A DNA stretch of 7,621 nucleotides from a bacterium (GTDB lineage Bacteria > DRYD01 > JALUEN01). Of the stretch, positions 1-6,443 are shown piece after piece. The stretch lies in contig JALUEN010000248.1 in NCBI GenBank assembly GCA_027052755.1, positions 1-7,621 of the forward strand, read 5' to 3'. A program made the translations under genes and the position numbers. Numbering within the stretch: position 1 is the stretch's first letter; every line of letters starts with the position of its first letter. Below the pieces are notes generated by a model. The model was given only the letters and a program-made list of their open reading frames with translations, had not been told where the DNA came from and ran no database searches.

Positions 1-352
1 GAGCATAGTATCTCAGATCAAGCTCCTAACAGAGAAAGCTTTCCGTGGAGCTATTCCTCCTATCGGAGGTATAGTCCTCACAGGAGGAGGCGCTCTTCTC
101 AAAGGCTTACCTGAGTATCTCTCAAAGAGCTTTGATGATCTCCCAGTTAGGATAGGAACCCCGATAGATGACTGGGTACCTGAGGATCTCAAGCTCCCTA
201 ACTACTCAACGATCATAGGTTTGCTGAAGTTAGGAGCCTCAAGGTTATCAGGGGAAGAGCTAGAGCCGAGGGGTGTTGTAGTTATCGGTAGAACCTCTAA
301 GAAGAAGGGATTTTTCAGGAAAGTCTTAGGTTGGATAAGGGAGCTGTTCTAA
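1..352 (+). CDS. ftsA: Cell division protein FtsA, C-terminal part (5' end outside window)
   Basis: FtsA is an actin-like ATPase that polymerises under the membrane and tethers FtsZ to it at the division site. The reading frame is already open at base 2 and runs 116 codons to TAA at 350-352. The nucleotide-binding segment IVLTGGGALLKG (about residues 24-35 of the fragment) is the actin-superfamily adenosine motif. It is followed by LPVRIGTP (47-54) and a YSTIIGLLKLG helix (68-78), in the usual FtsA C-terminal order. The end, KKKGFFRKVLGWIRELF, is a basic, aromatic amphipathic helix matching the FtsA membrane-targeting sequence. This separates it from MreB, PilM and DnaK relatives. In most bacteria ftsZ follows ftsA; here the ATP synthase gamma gene follows after 21 bases. 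Identification is firm; only the N-terminal domains are missing. Confidence 0.92.
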   Translation, partial: SIVSQIKLLTEKAFRGAIPPIGGIVLTGGGALLKGLPEYLSKSFDDLPVRIGTPIDDWVPEDLKLPNYSTIIGLLKLGASRLSGEELEPRGVVVIGRTSKKKGFFRKVLGWIRELF

Positions 353-361
353 GTTAAGGGA

Positions 362-369
362 AGGTGATC
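362..369 (+). promoter_or_regulatory. Extended Shine-Dalgarno sequence of atpG
   Basis: AGGTGATC just upstream of the atpG ATG would pair over eight bases with the conserved 16S rRNA 3' end (GATCACCT). It lies four bases before the ATG, in the short gap after the ftsA stop, and supports the start at 374. The pairing register is further upstream in the anti-SD tail than the GGAGG type used by the other genes here. Confidence 0.6.
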
Positions 370-373
370 ACAG

Positions 374-1270
374 ATGTCCTCTACACTCAAGGAGCTTAAG
401 AACAGGATAAATGCAGCTAAGAATATTCAGCAGATAACCAGGGCGATGAAGTTGATCGCCGCAGCGAAGATAAGGAAGCTTGAGGCAATGAGCAGAACCT
501 ACAAGAACTATCTCTCTCATATTGAGGAAGTGAAGAGGATCATAGGTAGCTTTGAGGAAGTACCAGAGGCCCTGAGAAACCTACTTATCCCACCTAATCC
601 TAAAGCTCCCAAGACCTTAGTTCTGTTCACAGCGGACAGAGGACTTTGTGGAGCATTTAACACCAACCTAATAGATCTAGCTACTCAAGAACTAGAGAAG
701 CTGAACTACACGGAGATAGAGGTTCTACTTTACGCAATTGGGAGAAAAGCAGATCACTTCCTTAGCAAGTTAGCCTCAAGGTACCCTAACCTTAGGTTAG
801 TAGGTAGCGTGGAGAGAGTGCATGATTACCCCTCCCTCCAACTAGCGCTGAGGATATCCTCTGAGCTGATAAATCTCTTCACTAAAGGTGAAACATCAGA
901 GATACGTTTAGTGAGGCCTAAGTTCATAAGTGTAACGAAACACCTACCTGCCGTTGACAAATTCCTGCCTATAGGACTTGAAAGTAGAACTACCTCAAAT
1001 AAAGGCTTCATCCTATGTGAACCCTCTCCAGAGGAAGTTCTCAGGGAGCTAGTTGAGATTTACTTAAGGGGAGAGATTTACGGGGCGTTAATTGACTTAA
1101 AAGCATCTGAGTTTGGGGCTAGGTTAGTAGCCATGACCAACGCTACTGAGAATGCGGCTAACTTAATAAAGGAACTGATGCTTCAGTTCTTCAAGAAACG
1201 CCAGGAGCTGATCACTAAGGAGCTCATGGACATAGTTGAGGCAGCGGAAGGACTTAAGGAGATAAGTTAG
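374..1270 (+). CDS. atpG: F-type ATP synthase subunit gamma
   Basis: Gamma is the asymmetric central shaft of F1 that rotates inside the alpha3beta3 hexamer and couples it to the c-ring. The 298-residue product is close to the usual length of about 285-300. The N-terminal helix (about residues 1-45) carries LKELKNRINAAKNIQQITRAM and MKLIAAAKIRK, and the Rossmann-like middle has LVLFTADRGLCGAFN (about 82-96). The C-terminal helix carries VAMTNATENAANLIKELML, the most conserved gamma motif, ending in IVEAAEGL. The ATG at 374 has a good SD and begins exactly at the conserved N-terminal helix. Its placement is odd: gamma normally sits between the alpha and beta genes, but here it leads the block, 21 bases after ftsA and before atpB. 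No alpha, beta or epsilon gene lies nearby, so F1 assembly depends on a second locus. Confidence 0.97.
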   Translation: MSSTLKELKNRINAAKNIQQITRAMKLIAAAKIRKLEAMSRTYKNYLSHIEEVKRIIGSFEEVPEALRNLLIPPNPKAPKTLVLFTADRGLCGAFNTNLIDLATQELEKLNYTEIEVLLYAIGRKADHFLSKLASRYPNLRLVGSVERVHDYPSLQLALRISSELINLFTKGETSEIRLVRPKFISVTKHLPAVDKFLPIGLESRTTSNKGFILCEPSPEEVLRELVEIYLRGEIYGALIDLKASEFGARLVAMTNATENAANLIKELMLQFFKKRQELITKELMDIVEAAEGLKEIS

Positions 1271-1295
1271 CTTTCAGGAGAAGAGGGTTTAGCTT

Positions 1296-1305
1296 AAGGG
1301 AGGGG
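1296..1305 (+). promoter_or_regulatory. Strong Shine-Dalgarno-like sequence not serving a full-length gene
   Basis: AAGGGAGGGG in the atpG-atpB gap is as strong as the SDs of kamA and ftsX in this window. The only start codon downstream at usable distance is the ATG at 1308, which is followed by TAC and then the stop TAG. It therefore serves either the two-codon ORF or some non-initiating purpose, such as ribosome binding that protects the downstream mRNA. The latter is inference. Confidence 0.55.
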
Positions 1306-1307
1306 AA

Positions 1308-1316
1308 ATGTACTAG
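1308..1316 (+). other. Two-codon mini-ORF (ATG TAC TAG) upstream of, and in frame with, atpB
   Basis: A start codon lies four bases after the GGAGG core of a strong SD and is followed by one sense codon and an amber stop. Position 1308 is in the same frame as atpB: the distance to the atpB ATG at 1359 is 51 bases, and no other stop intervenes. Reading through TAG would therefore add 17 residues to subunit a. It could be a chance arrangement, a regulatory minigene, a recent nonsense mutation in a longer atpB, or a sequencing error. The sequence alone does not decide. Confidence 0.4.
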
Positions 1317-1342
1317 AGGTATATCTTAGCCAGAGATATTCA

Positions 1343-1350
1343 GAGGGTGG
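1343..1350 (+). promoter_or_regulatory. Shine-Dalgarno sequence that fixes the atpB start at ATG 1359
   Basis: GAGGGTGG ends eight bases before the ATG at 1359, normal spacing. The alternative in-frame GTG at 1347 lies inside this purine run and has no SD of its own at proper distance. The ATG is therefore the better start, giving 257 residues instead of 261. Confidence 0.6.
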
Positions 1351-1358
1351 TTGAGAAC

Positions 1359-2132
1359 ATGTTTGCATCAGAGTACCTAATATATCCGCTGAGGATAGGC
1401 AACTATACCTTTCACCTACACCTTAATACTATTATATACACCTGGTTAGTTAGTCTCCTTATAATTGGGATAGCTATATACCTAAGGGCTAAGTGGGAGA
1501 AAGTCCCTAAACCCTACTCCCTTCAGAACCTAATTGAAGCCACCTACGAATTCATATATAACATCAATTTAAACATAATGCCAGAGGAGATGGCTAACAA
1601 GTACACTCCTCTCATCTTTACCTTCTTCATCTTCATATTATTAAGTAACTGGTTAGGAGTTTTCCCAGACATATTACCATATAAAGTACAACCTACATCT
1701 GACTACAACACTACGTTAGCTCTAGCGCTAGTCTCAGTAGTCGGGTATAATATAATCTCACTGAGGCACATAGGTTTCTCTCATTGGCTAAAGCACTTCA
1801 TACACCCGCTTCCAATGATACTGAAAGAGAGAAACCTAATAGTTCTAGCACTGATACCCTTTTTAGCTCTCCTGTTTACCGTATTGAACCTAATGGAGAT
1901 ATTCGCCAGGGGTTTATCCCTGAGCGTACGACTTTTCGGTAACATCTTCTCAGAGCACCAGCTAACGTTTACTATGGCATCTCTAGCTGGAAAGTTCAAC
2001 CCAATAGGGTTAGCAGTGTTCTTCCTACTACTGTTCAGTAGCACTTTAGGATTATTAGCAGGTTTCATCCAAGCGTTGATATTTACAGTCCTGACCGCAG
2101 CGTATATAGGAACCTCAATAGGAGAGGAGTAA
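1359..2132 (+). CDS. atpB: F-type ATP synthase subunit a (Fo stator)
   Basis: Subunit a forms the two half-channels that carry ions to and from the rotating c-ring in the inner membrane. The 257-residue product (numbered from ATG 1359) has five to six hydrophobic helices. It contains PTSDYNTTLALAL (about 112-124) and the signature helix NLMEIFARGLSLSVRLFGN. This supplies the essential stator arginine R191 and N195 (E. coli R210 and N214). The last helix has FIQALIFTVLTAAYI, with Q238 matching E. coli Q252. At the E. coli E219 position there is His (H200), as in the common GNMFAGH variant. The E. coli H245 position appears to be Gly. The GTG at 1347 would add four residues but lacks a spaced SD. 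The gene follows atpG after an 88-base gap, the longest in the window, and precedes atpE by 31 bases. Confidence 0.96.
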   Translation: MFASEYLIYPLRIGNYTFHLHLNTIIYTWLVSLLIIGIAIYLRAKWEKVPKPYSLQNLIEATYEFIYNINLNIMPEEMANKYTPLIFTFFIFILLSNWLGVFPDILPYKVQPTSDYNTTLALALVSVVGYNIISLRHIGFSHWLKHFIHPLPMILKERNLIVLALIPFLALLFTVLNLMEIFARGLSLSVRLFGNIFSEHQLTFTMASLAGKFNPIGLAVFFLLLFSSTLGLLAGFIQALIFTVLTAAYIGTSIGEE

Positions 2133-2163
2133 CCCGATAATATCTGGAAAGGGGGAGAAAGAT

Positions 2164-2511
2164 ATGAAGAACCTAAGTATCGTATCAAACGGGAAGAGAT
2201 TCCTTAAGGTAGTCCTCTCTGTACTAATGGTTTTAATGATCACAGGGCTAGTTTTCGCCACTGAAGCCACTGAGGGAACTTCAGGAGTAATGCGACACAT
2301 AACTAACAACTACGCCTTAGGTATAGGAATGGGGATAGCAGTTTTGGGAGCAGCTATAGGTCAGGGATTTGTCGGAGCTAAAGCCATGGAAAGTATAGGT
2401 AGGAACCCAGAGAGCTCCAAGAATCTCTTCATCCCCATGATCATAGCCCTCGCTTTCATTGAGGCGTTAGTACTTTACTTCCTGCTCCTAGCCCTCATCA
2501 ACAAGCTGTAA
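2164..2511 (+). CDS. atpE: F-type ATP synthase subunit c with N-terminal signal peptide
   Basis: Subunit c is the hairpin protein whose oligomeric ring rotates as ions bind to and leave a membrane carboxylate. The product is 115 residues, against about 70-90 for most c subunits. The extra length is an N-terminal signal-peptide-like stretch: basic KR at 11-12, a hydrophobic core at about 13-31, and a plausible cleavage site after VFA (residue 32). The mature part of about 83 residues has helix 1 (ALGIGMGIAVLGAAIGQG), the polar loop RNPE (80-83) and helix 2 with the carboxylate E100 in AFIEALVLY. Q67 in helix 1 is present, but E100 is followed by Ala-Leu rather than the Ser-Thr of Na+-binding rings, so proton coupling is more likely. 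The ATG at 2164 has the SD AAAGGGGGAG, which supports including the extension. Aquifex aeolicus subunit c is known to carry a similar signal peptide. Confidence 0.96.
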   Translation: MKNLSIVSNGKRFLKVVLSVLMVLMITGLVFATEATEGTSGVMRHITNNYALGIGMGIAVLGAAIGQGFVGAKAMESIGRNPESSKNLFIPMIIALAFIEALVLYFLLLALINKL

Positions 2512-2553
2512 TCAAAGAAAAGAGATTAAAGACCTTCACTGGAGGGATAGGAT

Positions 2554-3042
2554 ATGGAGCTAGATTTTGGTACTATCCTTGTGCAGGTATTGAACTTCCT
2601 AATACTATTTGGACTATTGTGGGTTCTGCTATACAAACCGCTTAAACAAACCTTAGAGAACAGGGCTAAGACCATTAAGGATAACTTAGAAGCTGCAGAA
2701 CGAGCTAGGTTAGAAGCTCAGAACAAGCTCAAGGAATTAGAGACGAAGTTAGCTAACATAGAGAGGGAAGCCCAGGAGAGGATAAACGAGAGGTTGAAGT
2801 ACGCACAAAAAGTAAGCAATTCCATAATAGAGGAAGCTAAAGCTGAAGCTCAGAAGATAAGGGAAACTGCCCTAAGGGAGATAAATGAGGCAAAGCGAAA
2901 AGCTATAGAGGAGATAAAAGAGCTCACAGTTAAGTTAGTAACTGAAACCTTCAAAGAGTTGCTAGATAGAGAGATATCAGAGGCATACACTAGAAAGGCC
3001 CTAATTAAAGCTATGCCTAAGATAACTCAGATTAAGAGATAA
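2554..3042 (+). CDS. atpF: F-type ATP synthase subunit b (peripheral stalk)
   Basis: Subunit b anchors in the membrane beside subunit a and forms the peripheral stalk that keeps alpha3beta3 from turning. The 162 residues have one N-terminal membrane helix (about 6-28, VQVLNFLILFGLLWVLLYKP) and the typical KPLKQTLENRAKTIKDNLEAAE junction. A long, highly charged helix follows (about 33-135), rich in Ala, Glu and Lys, and should form the coiled coil. The length is normal (about 155-170). Only one b gene is present, with no second b' copy adjacent. The ATG at 2554 follows GGAGGGATAGGAT with normal spacing and begins just before the membrane helix. It lies 42 bases after atpE and 16 before atpH, as in the standard E-F-H order. 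Confidence 0.95.
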   Translation: MELDFGTILVQVLNFLILFGLLWVLLYKPLKQTLENRAKTIKDNLEAAERARLEAQNKLKELETKLANIEREAQERINERLKYAQKVSNSIIEEAKAEAQKIRETALREINEAKRKAIEEIKELTVKLVTETFKELLDREISEAYTRKALIKAMPKITQIKR

Positions 3043-3058
3043 TAGAGGTGGTCTCCTA

Positions 3059-3622
3059 GTGATTATAGAGAACCCTGTAGGAAAGCGTTATGCAGAAGCT
3101 TTTGTGGAATACTTACGAGAAGAGCGAGTTGATCTAACTCCTATACTAAATGAGTTAAAACTGCTAAAGGAGATTTATGATAAGGACCCTGCTTTAAGGA
3201 CATTAGCAAACCTACCTACGCTCTCGGTGAAATTCAAGGAAGAGCTCTTTGATATAGCTTTTAGAAACTTCAGTGAGCATACCCGAAGATTACTCAAATT
3301 ACTGATCAGAAAACACAGGGAGAGCTTAATAGGGGATGTAGTAACCTATGCCTTGAAATTACTAACTAACGCTGTAGAGGTGAAGATCATCCTCAGCACC
3401 CCTTCAGAAAGGGTGATAAATTTCCTATCAAAAGAGCTTAAGAGAACTTTAAACAGAGAGGTTATCGTGTACTCAGAGATTGATCCAACCCTATTAGGTG
3501 GGTTCCTCATCCTATTCGAAGATGAGATGCTAGACGCATCGCTTAAAACAAAGGTTGAGAAAATCTTTAGAACGCTCAAGGAGACCGACTGGTTGGAGAT
3601 AAGCTCACGAGAGGCTCTATAG
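3059..3622 (+). CDS. atpH: F-type ATP synthase subunit delta (OSCP homologue)
   Basis: Delta sits on top of F1 and joins the b stalk to the alpha subunits. The 187-residue product has the N-terminal helical domain starting at VGKRYAEAFVEYL (about 7-19). It also has the diagnostic C-terminal segment DPTLLGGFLILFEDEMLD (about 142-159), followed by ASLKTKVEKI. This matches the family pattern DPSLIGGxxxxxGDxxxDxSxxxxLxxL. The start is GTG at 3059, seven bases after AGAGGTGG; no ATG lies near the conserved N-terminus. It is the last atp gene in the block. In the usual operon the alpha gene would follow, but here a 66-base gap leads to a KamA-family gene. Confidence 0.94.
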   Translation: MIIENPVGKRYAEAFVEYLREERVDLTPILNELKLLKEIYDKDPALRTLANLPTLSVKFKEELFDIAFRNFSEHTRRLLKLLIRKHRESLIGDVVTYALKLLTNAVEVKIILSTPSERVINFLSKELKRTLNREVIVYSEIDPTLLGGFLILFEDEMLDASLKTKVEKIFRTLKETDWLEISSREAL

Positions 3623-3688
3623 AAGTAACCTATTCTTATCTATCTGCGCTAACGTAAGTTAAAATCAGTTAAAGGGGAGGGGGTTTTT

Positions 3689-4816
3689 ATGTCTATTAAG
3701 TACATAACAGACCTATCTAAAATTGAGTGGCTATCTGAGGATGAGAGGAAGAGGTTAGAGAGAGTAGTAGAGATCTTCCCCTTCAGGGCTAACGACTACT
3801 ACCTATCCCTGATAGACCCTAGCGATCCCAATGACCCCATAAGGAAAATAGTGATCCCTAGTGAGGAAGAACTTGTTGACTGGGGGTCCTTAGATCCATC
3901 TGATGAGAAGAGCTATACTAAGATAAAGGGTTTAGAGCATAAGTATCCAGACACGGTATTATTATTAGTTAGTCAAGTATGTGGAGGTATATGTAGGTAC
4001 TGTTTCAGGAAGAGATTATTCCTAAAGACAGGTGGTCAGGTAGAGGTCCTCACCTCAGAAGAGCTTCAGCAGGTATTCTCCTACCTCAGAGAACATCCAG
4101 AGGTTACCGATGTACTCTTAAGTGGTGGCGATCCGCTGATGCTATCCACTCCTAAACTAAGGGAGATCATAGAGGGTATAGCCGAGATACCCCATATAAA
4201 GGTGATCAGGATAGGCTCTAAGATGCCTGCTTACAATCCCTTCAGGATCTTAGAGGACGATGAGCTACTGAAACTCATAGAAGAGTTCTCCAAACCCAAT
4301 AGGAGGATTTACGTTATCACCCAATTTAACCACCCTAGAGAGCTCACAGAAACAGCTATATCCGCTTTAGATAAGCTATTGAAAGCAGGAGCTATCCTAT
4401 CCAACCAATCCCCTATCCTAAGAGGGATAAACGATAACCCAGAAACTTTAAGGGAGCTTATGCTGAGGCTAGAGGGGGCAGGTGATCCACCCTACTACTT
4501 CTTCATAAACAGGCCTGTATTAGGTACACGACACTTCAGCGTTCCAATAGAGAGAGCTTACCTGATATTAGAGGAAGCAAAGAAGGGACTATCAGGGTTA
4601 GCTAGACGAGTGAAGTTAGCTATGTCTCATAAGACGGGGAAGATAGAGGTCATAGGCTTGACTAACGAGTACCTGATAGTTAGGTATCACCGAGCAGCAA
4701 ATCCCAACGATCACGGGAAGGTCATGTTCTTAGAGCGAAACCCACAGGGGCTCTGGCTAGAGGACTTCAAGGTAGTAAAGGAGTATTCCTTAGGAGAACT
4801 AGAAGCTAAAGTATAA
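3689..4816 (+). CDS. KamA-family radical SAM, PLP-dependent aminomutase (substrate probably not lysine)
   Basis: Members of this family use S-adenosylmethionine, a [4Fe-4S] cluster and pyridoxal phosphate to shift an amino group from C2 to C3 of an amino acid. The 375-residue protein has the cluster motif C98-x3-C102-x2-C105 in VCGGICRYCFRKR, the SAM-binding LSGGDPL (144-150) and NQSPILRGINDN (239-250). K318 in KTGK aligns with the PLP-binding lysine of the clostridial enzyme. In lysine 2,3-aminomutase two aspartates (D293 and D330 of the Clostridium subterminale enzyme) hold the lysine side chain. Here the first aligns with R275 (YYFFINRPVLG) and the second falls in LAMSHKTGK, which has no acidic residue. 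E. coli EpmB keeps an acid at the first site. An arginine suggests an acidic substrate such as glutamate, as in glutamate 2,3-aminomutase, where a basic residue also replaces the Asp; this is inference. The start ATG has the strong SD GGGGAGGGGG. It lies 18 bases before ftsE. Confidence 0.85.
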   Translation: MSIKYITDLSKIEWLSEDERKRLERVVEIFPFRANDYYLSLIDPSDPNDPIRKIVIPSEEELVDWGSLDPSDEKSYTKIKGLEHKYPDTVLLLVSQVCGGICRYCFRKRLFLKTGGQVEVLTSEELQQVFSYLREHPEVTDVLLSGGDPLMLSTPKLREIIEGIAEIPHIKVIRIGSKMPAYNPFRILEDDELLKLIEEFSKPNRRIYVITQFNHPRELTETAISALDKLLKAGAILSNQSPILRGINDNPETLRELMLRLEGAGDPPYYFFINRPVLGTRHFSVPIERAYLILEEAKKGLSGLARRVKLAMSHKTGKIEVIGLTNEYLIVRYHRAANPNDHGKVMFLERNPQGLWLEDFKVVKEYSLGELEAKV

Positions 4817-4834
4817 TAGCGTAGAGGGATAGCT

Positions 4835-5506
4835 ATGGCGCTCTTAGAGTTTAACGAGGTATCCTATATCTATCCTAACGGTTTAAAAGCTATCTCAAAT
4901 TTAAGCCTCAAAATAGATAGAGGAGAGTTCGTATTCCTGATAGGCCACACTGGAGCAGGTAAGACTACCCTCCTGAAACTAATCCACAGGGAGATAGTAC
5001 CTACCGAAGGTACGATATTCTTTGATAACGTAGATATCTCCACTATTCCATGGAGCCAAGTACCCTACTACAGGCGAAAGATAGGAGTAGTTTTTCAGGA
5101 CCTAAAGCTCCTCAATTATAAGACAGCTTTTGAGAACGTGGCTTATGCTCTAGAGATAACATGCCTGCCTCCTAAGAAGGTAATCTGGAGAGTACCTAGG
5201 CTCCTGAAAAACGTAGGACTATGGGAGAAGAGAAACTTCTTCCCGGACGAGCTATCAGGAGGAGAACAGCAGAGGTTAGCGATAGCTAGGGCTATAGCTA
5301 ATGATCCTCTGGTCCTCTTAGCAGACGAACCTACAGGAAACTTAGACTGGGATACAGCAGAGAAGATAATGGAGATATTCTTAGAGATAAACAGGAGAGG
5401 GACCACGGTGATAATGTCAACCCACAATTTAGAGCTAGTGAGGAAGTACAAGAAGAGAACTATAAAGTTATCCAGAGGATATCTGATAGATGATTACATA
5501 CCTTGA
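4835..5506 (+). CDS. ftsE: Cell division ATP-binding protein FtsE
   Basis: FtsE is the cytoplasmic ATPase of the FtsEX complex, which uses ATP hydrolysis to switch on peptidoglycan hydrolases outside the cell during division. The 223 residues contain all ABC ATPase motifs: Walker A GHTGAGKT (37-44), the Q-loop Q88 in VFQDLKLL, signature LSGGEQQR (140-147) and Walker [14 protein letters not shown] (159-171) with catalytic E165. The H-loop His is H197. VFQDLKLL after the Q-loop glutamine and the compact length favour FtsE over LolD or MacB ATPases, and the adjacent ftsX confirms it. The ATG at 4835 follows AGAGGGAT at normal spacing. It ends 19 bases before ftsX. All catalytic residues are intact. 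Confidence 0.95.
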   Translation: MALLEFNEVSYIYPNGLKAISNLSLKIDRGEFVFLIGHTGAGKTTLLKLIHREIVPTEGTIFFDNVDISTIPWSQVPYYRRKIGVVFQDLKLLNYKTAFENVAYALEITCLPPKKVIWRVPRLLKNVGLWEKRNFFPDELSGGEQQRLAIARAIANDPLVLLADEPTGNLDWDTAEKIMEIFLEINRRGTTVIMSTHNLELVRKYKKRTIKLSRGYLIDDYIP

Positions 5507-5525
5507 AAATTAAGGGGAGGTTAAA

Positions 5526-6440
5526 GTGGATCTTAACCTGGATAAGCTGAGAGCAGGAACTTACTATATCTTGAAAGAGCTCAAGAGCAATATCTCCGGT
5601 AACTTAGGTATGGCTCTAATCTCAACGTTAACGATAACCTTAGCTATGATCATCATAGGATTATTCATGATATCCTACGCTAACTTCAAGAGGATAGAGG
5701 CAAAGCTATCATCTTACGTAAAGGTACACGTATACCTCAGCGATAAGCTCTCACAAGAGGAGATAGATAAACTAATAGACAAGATAAAGGAACACCCAGA
5801 GGTAATAGACGTTACGTTCATCCCTAAAGATAAGGTCTTCAAGAGGGTCTTTGAGGGGTTGGATATAAAGCTGAAGAGAAAGTTAGTGTACAACCCTATG
5901 CCCAACCTACTAGAGGTGAGCATATCCTCCTCTGAGAGGATAGAAGATGTGGTCAACTATATATCTAAGTTAAAAGGAGTAGAGGATATTGAGTACTGGC
6001 AGAAGTACTTTAAGGCACTTAGGAAAATCATAGATGCCTTGAAGAAAGCCTTCTCACTAGTAACCTTCCTTATCCTCGTCGCTTCCGTGTTCATAATATC
6101 TAATACCATCAGACTTACTATATTAGCTAGGCACCGAGAGATAAGGATCATGCAATTAATAGGAGCTGCACACTGGTTCATAAAAACCCCTCTAGTCCTT
6201 GAGGGGATGCTAATCTCTACGGTAGGTTCTCTACTAGCAATACTTCTCCTGAACCTGATATATATCAGGATATACAAGTGGTTCTCAAATACGGCTACAT
6301 TGCTATCACTTCTATCACCTTCCGGGCTCTATAAACTCTGGATCACACTACTACTAGGTAGCGTAGTGATAGGCGCAATAGGAAGCTACCTATCATTAGA
6401 GAACTCCCTAAGGGAGCTGGAGAGGAAAGAGGGAACTTAG
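5526..6440 (+). CDS. ftsX: Cell division membrane protein FtsX
   Basis: FtsX is the membrane partner of FtsE and passes the ATPase signal to extracytoplasmic peptidoglycan hydrolases or their activators. The 304-residue protein has a short cytoplasmic N-terminus, a first membrane helix (about 28-50) and an outside domain of about 120 residues (51-172). The outside domain contains VKVHVYLSDKLSQEEI and HPEVIDVTFIPKD, typical of FtsX extracellular domains. Three further helices lie at about 175-196, 222-248 and 268-290. NTIRLTILARHREIRIMQLIGA (193-214) is the conserved cytoplasmic coupling segment after helix 2. The start is GTG at 5526, five bases after AAGGGGAGG; the next Met is inside the first membrane helix. 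The short N-terminal tail resembles Gram-positive and thermophile FtsX more than the long E. coli tail. Identification is firm. Confidence 0.94.
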   Translation: MDLNLDKLRAGTYYILKELKSNISGNLGMALISTLTITLAMIIIGLFMISYANFKRIEAKLSSYVKVHVYLSDKLSQEEIDKLIDKIKEHPEVIDVTFIPKDKVFKRVFEGLDIKLKRKLVYNPMPNLLEVSISSSERIEDVVNYISKLKGVEDIEYWQKYFKALRKIIDALKKAFSLVTFLILVASVFIISNTIRLTILARHREIRIMQLIGAAHWFIKTPLVLEGMLISTVGSLLAILLLNLIYIRIYKWFSNTATLLSLLSPSGLYKLWITLLLGSVVIGAIGSYLSLENSLRELERKEGT

Positions 6441-6443
6441 AAT

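Noticed and set aside
786..800. Near-perfect palindrome CTAACCT-T-AGGTTAG
   Set aside because: It is inside the atpG coding sequence, where the codons (CCT AAC CTT AGG TTA) fit the protein. It has no loop for a hairpin and no second copy noticed.
1321..1339. Inverted repeat ATATCT...AGATAT as a terminator or riboswitch stem
   Set aside because: Six AT-rich base pairs make a weak stem with no following T-run. It is kept only as context for the mini-ORF finding.
1347..1358. GTG at 1347 as an alternative atpB start adding four residues
   Set aside because: It lies within the purine run that best serves as SD for ATG 1359 and has no spaced SD of its own.
1746..1751. TATAAT inside atpB as an internal promoter
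   Set aside because: The sequence upstream at the right distance does not resemble a -35 box, and the region is well-explained coding sequence.
1781..2188. Reverse-strand open frame of 135 codons opposite atpB
   Set aside because: It is antisense to the most conserved part of subunit a and has no recognisable motif of its own.
3636..3688. Possible promoter (TTATCT ... TAAAAT) and G-run plus T-run resembling a terminator before the KamA-family gene
   Set aside because: The -35 match is poor (about 3 of 6). The G-run is the SD of the next gene, has no pairing C-run, and its T-run abuts the ATG. The short direct repeats of AGTTAAA here are probably chance.
4812..4817. Perfect TATAAT at the end of the KamA-family gene as an ftsE promoter
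   Set aside because: It arises from codon GTA and stop TAA. There is no good -35 at 16-17 bases, and the predicted transcript would begin inside the ftsE SD.
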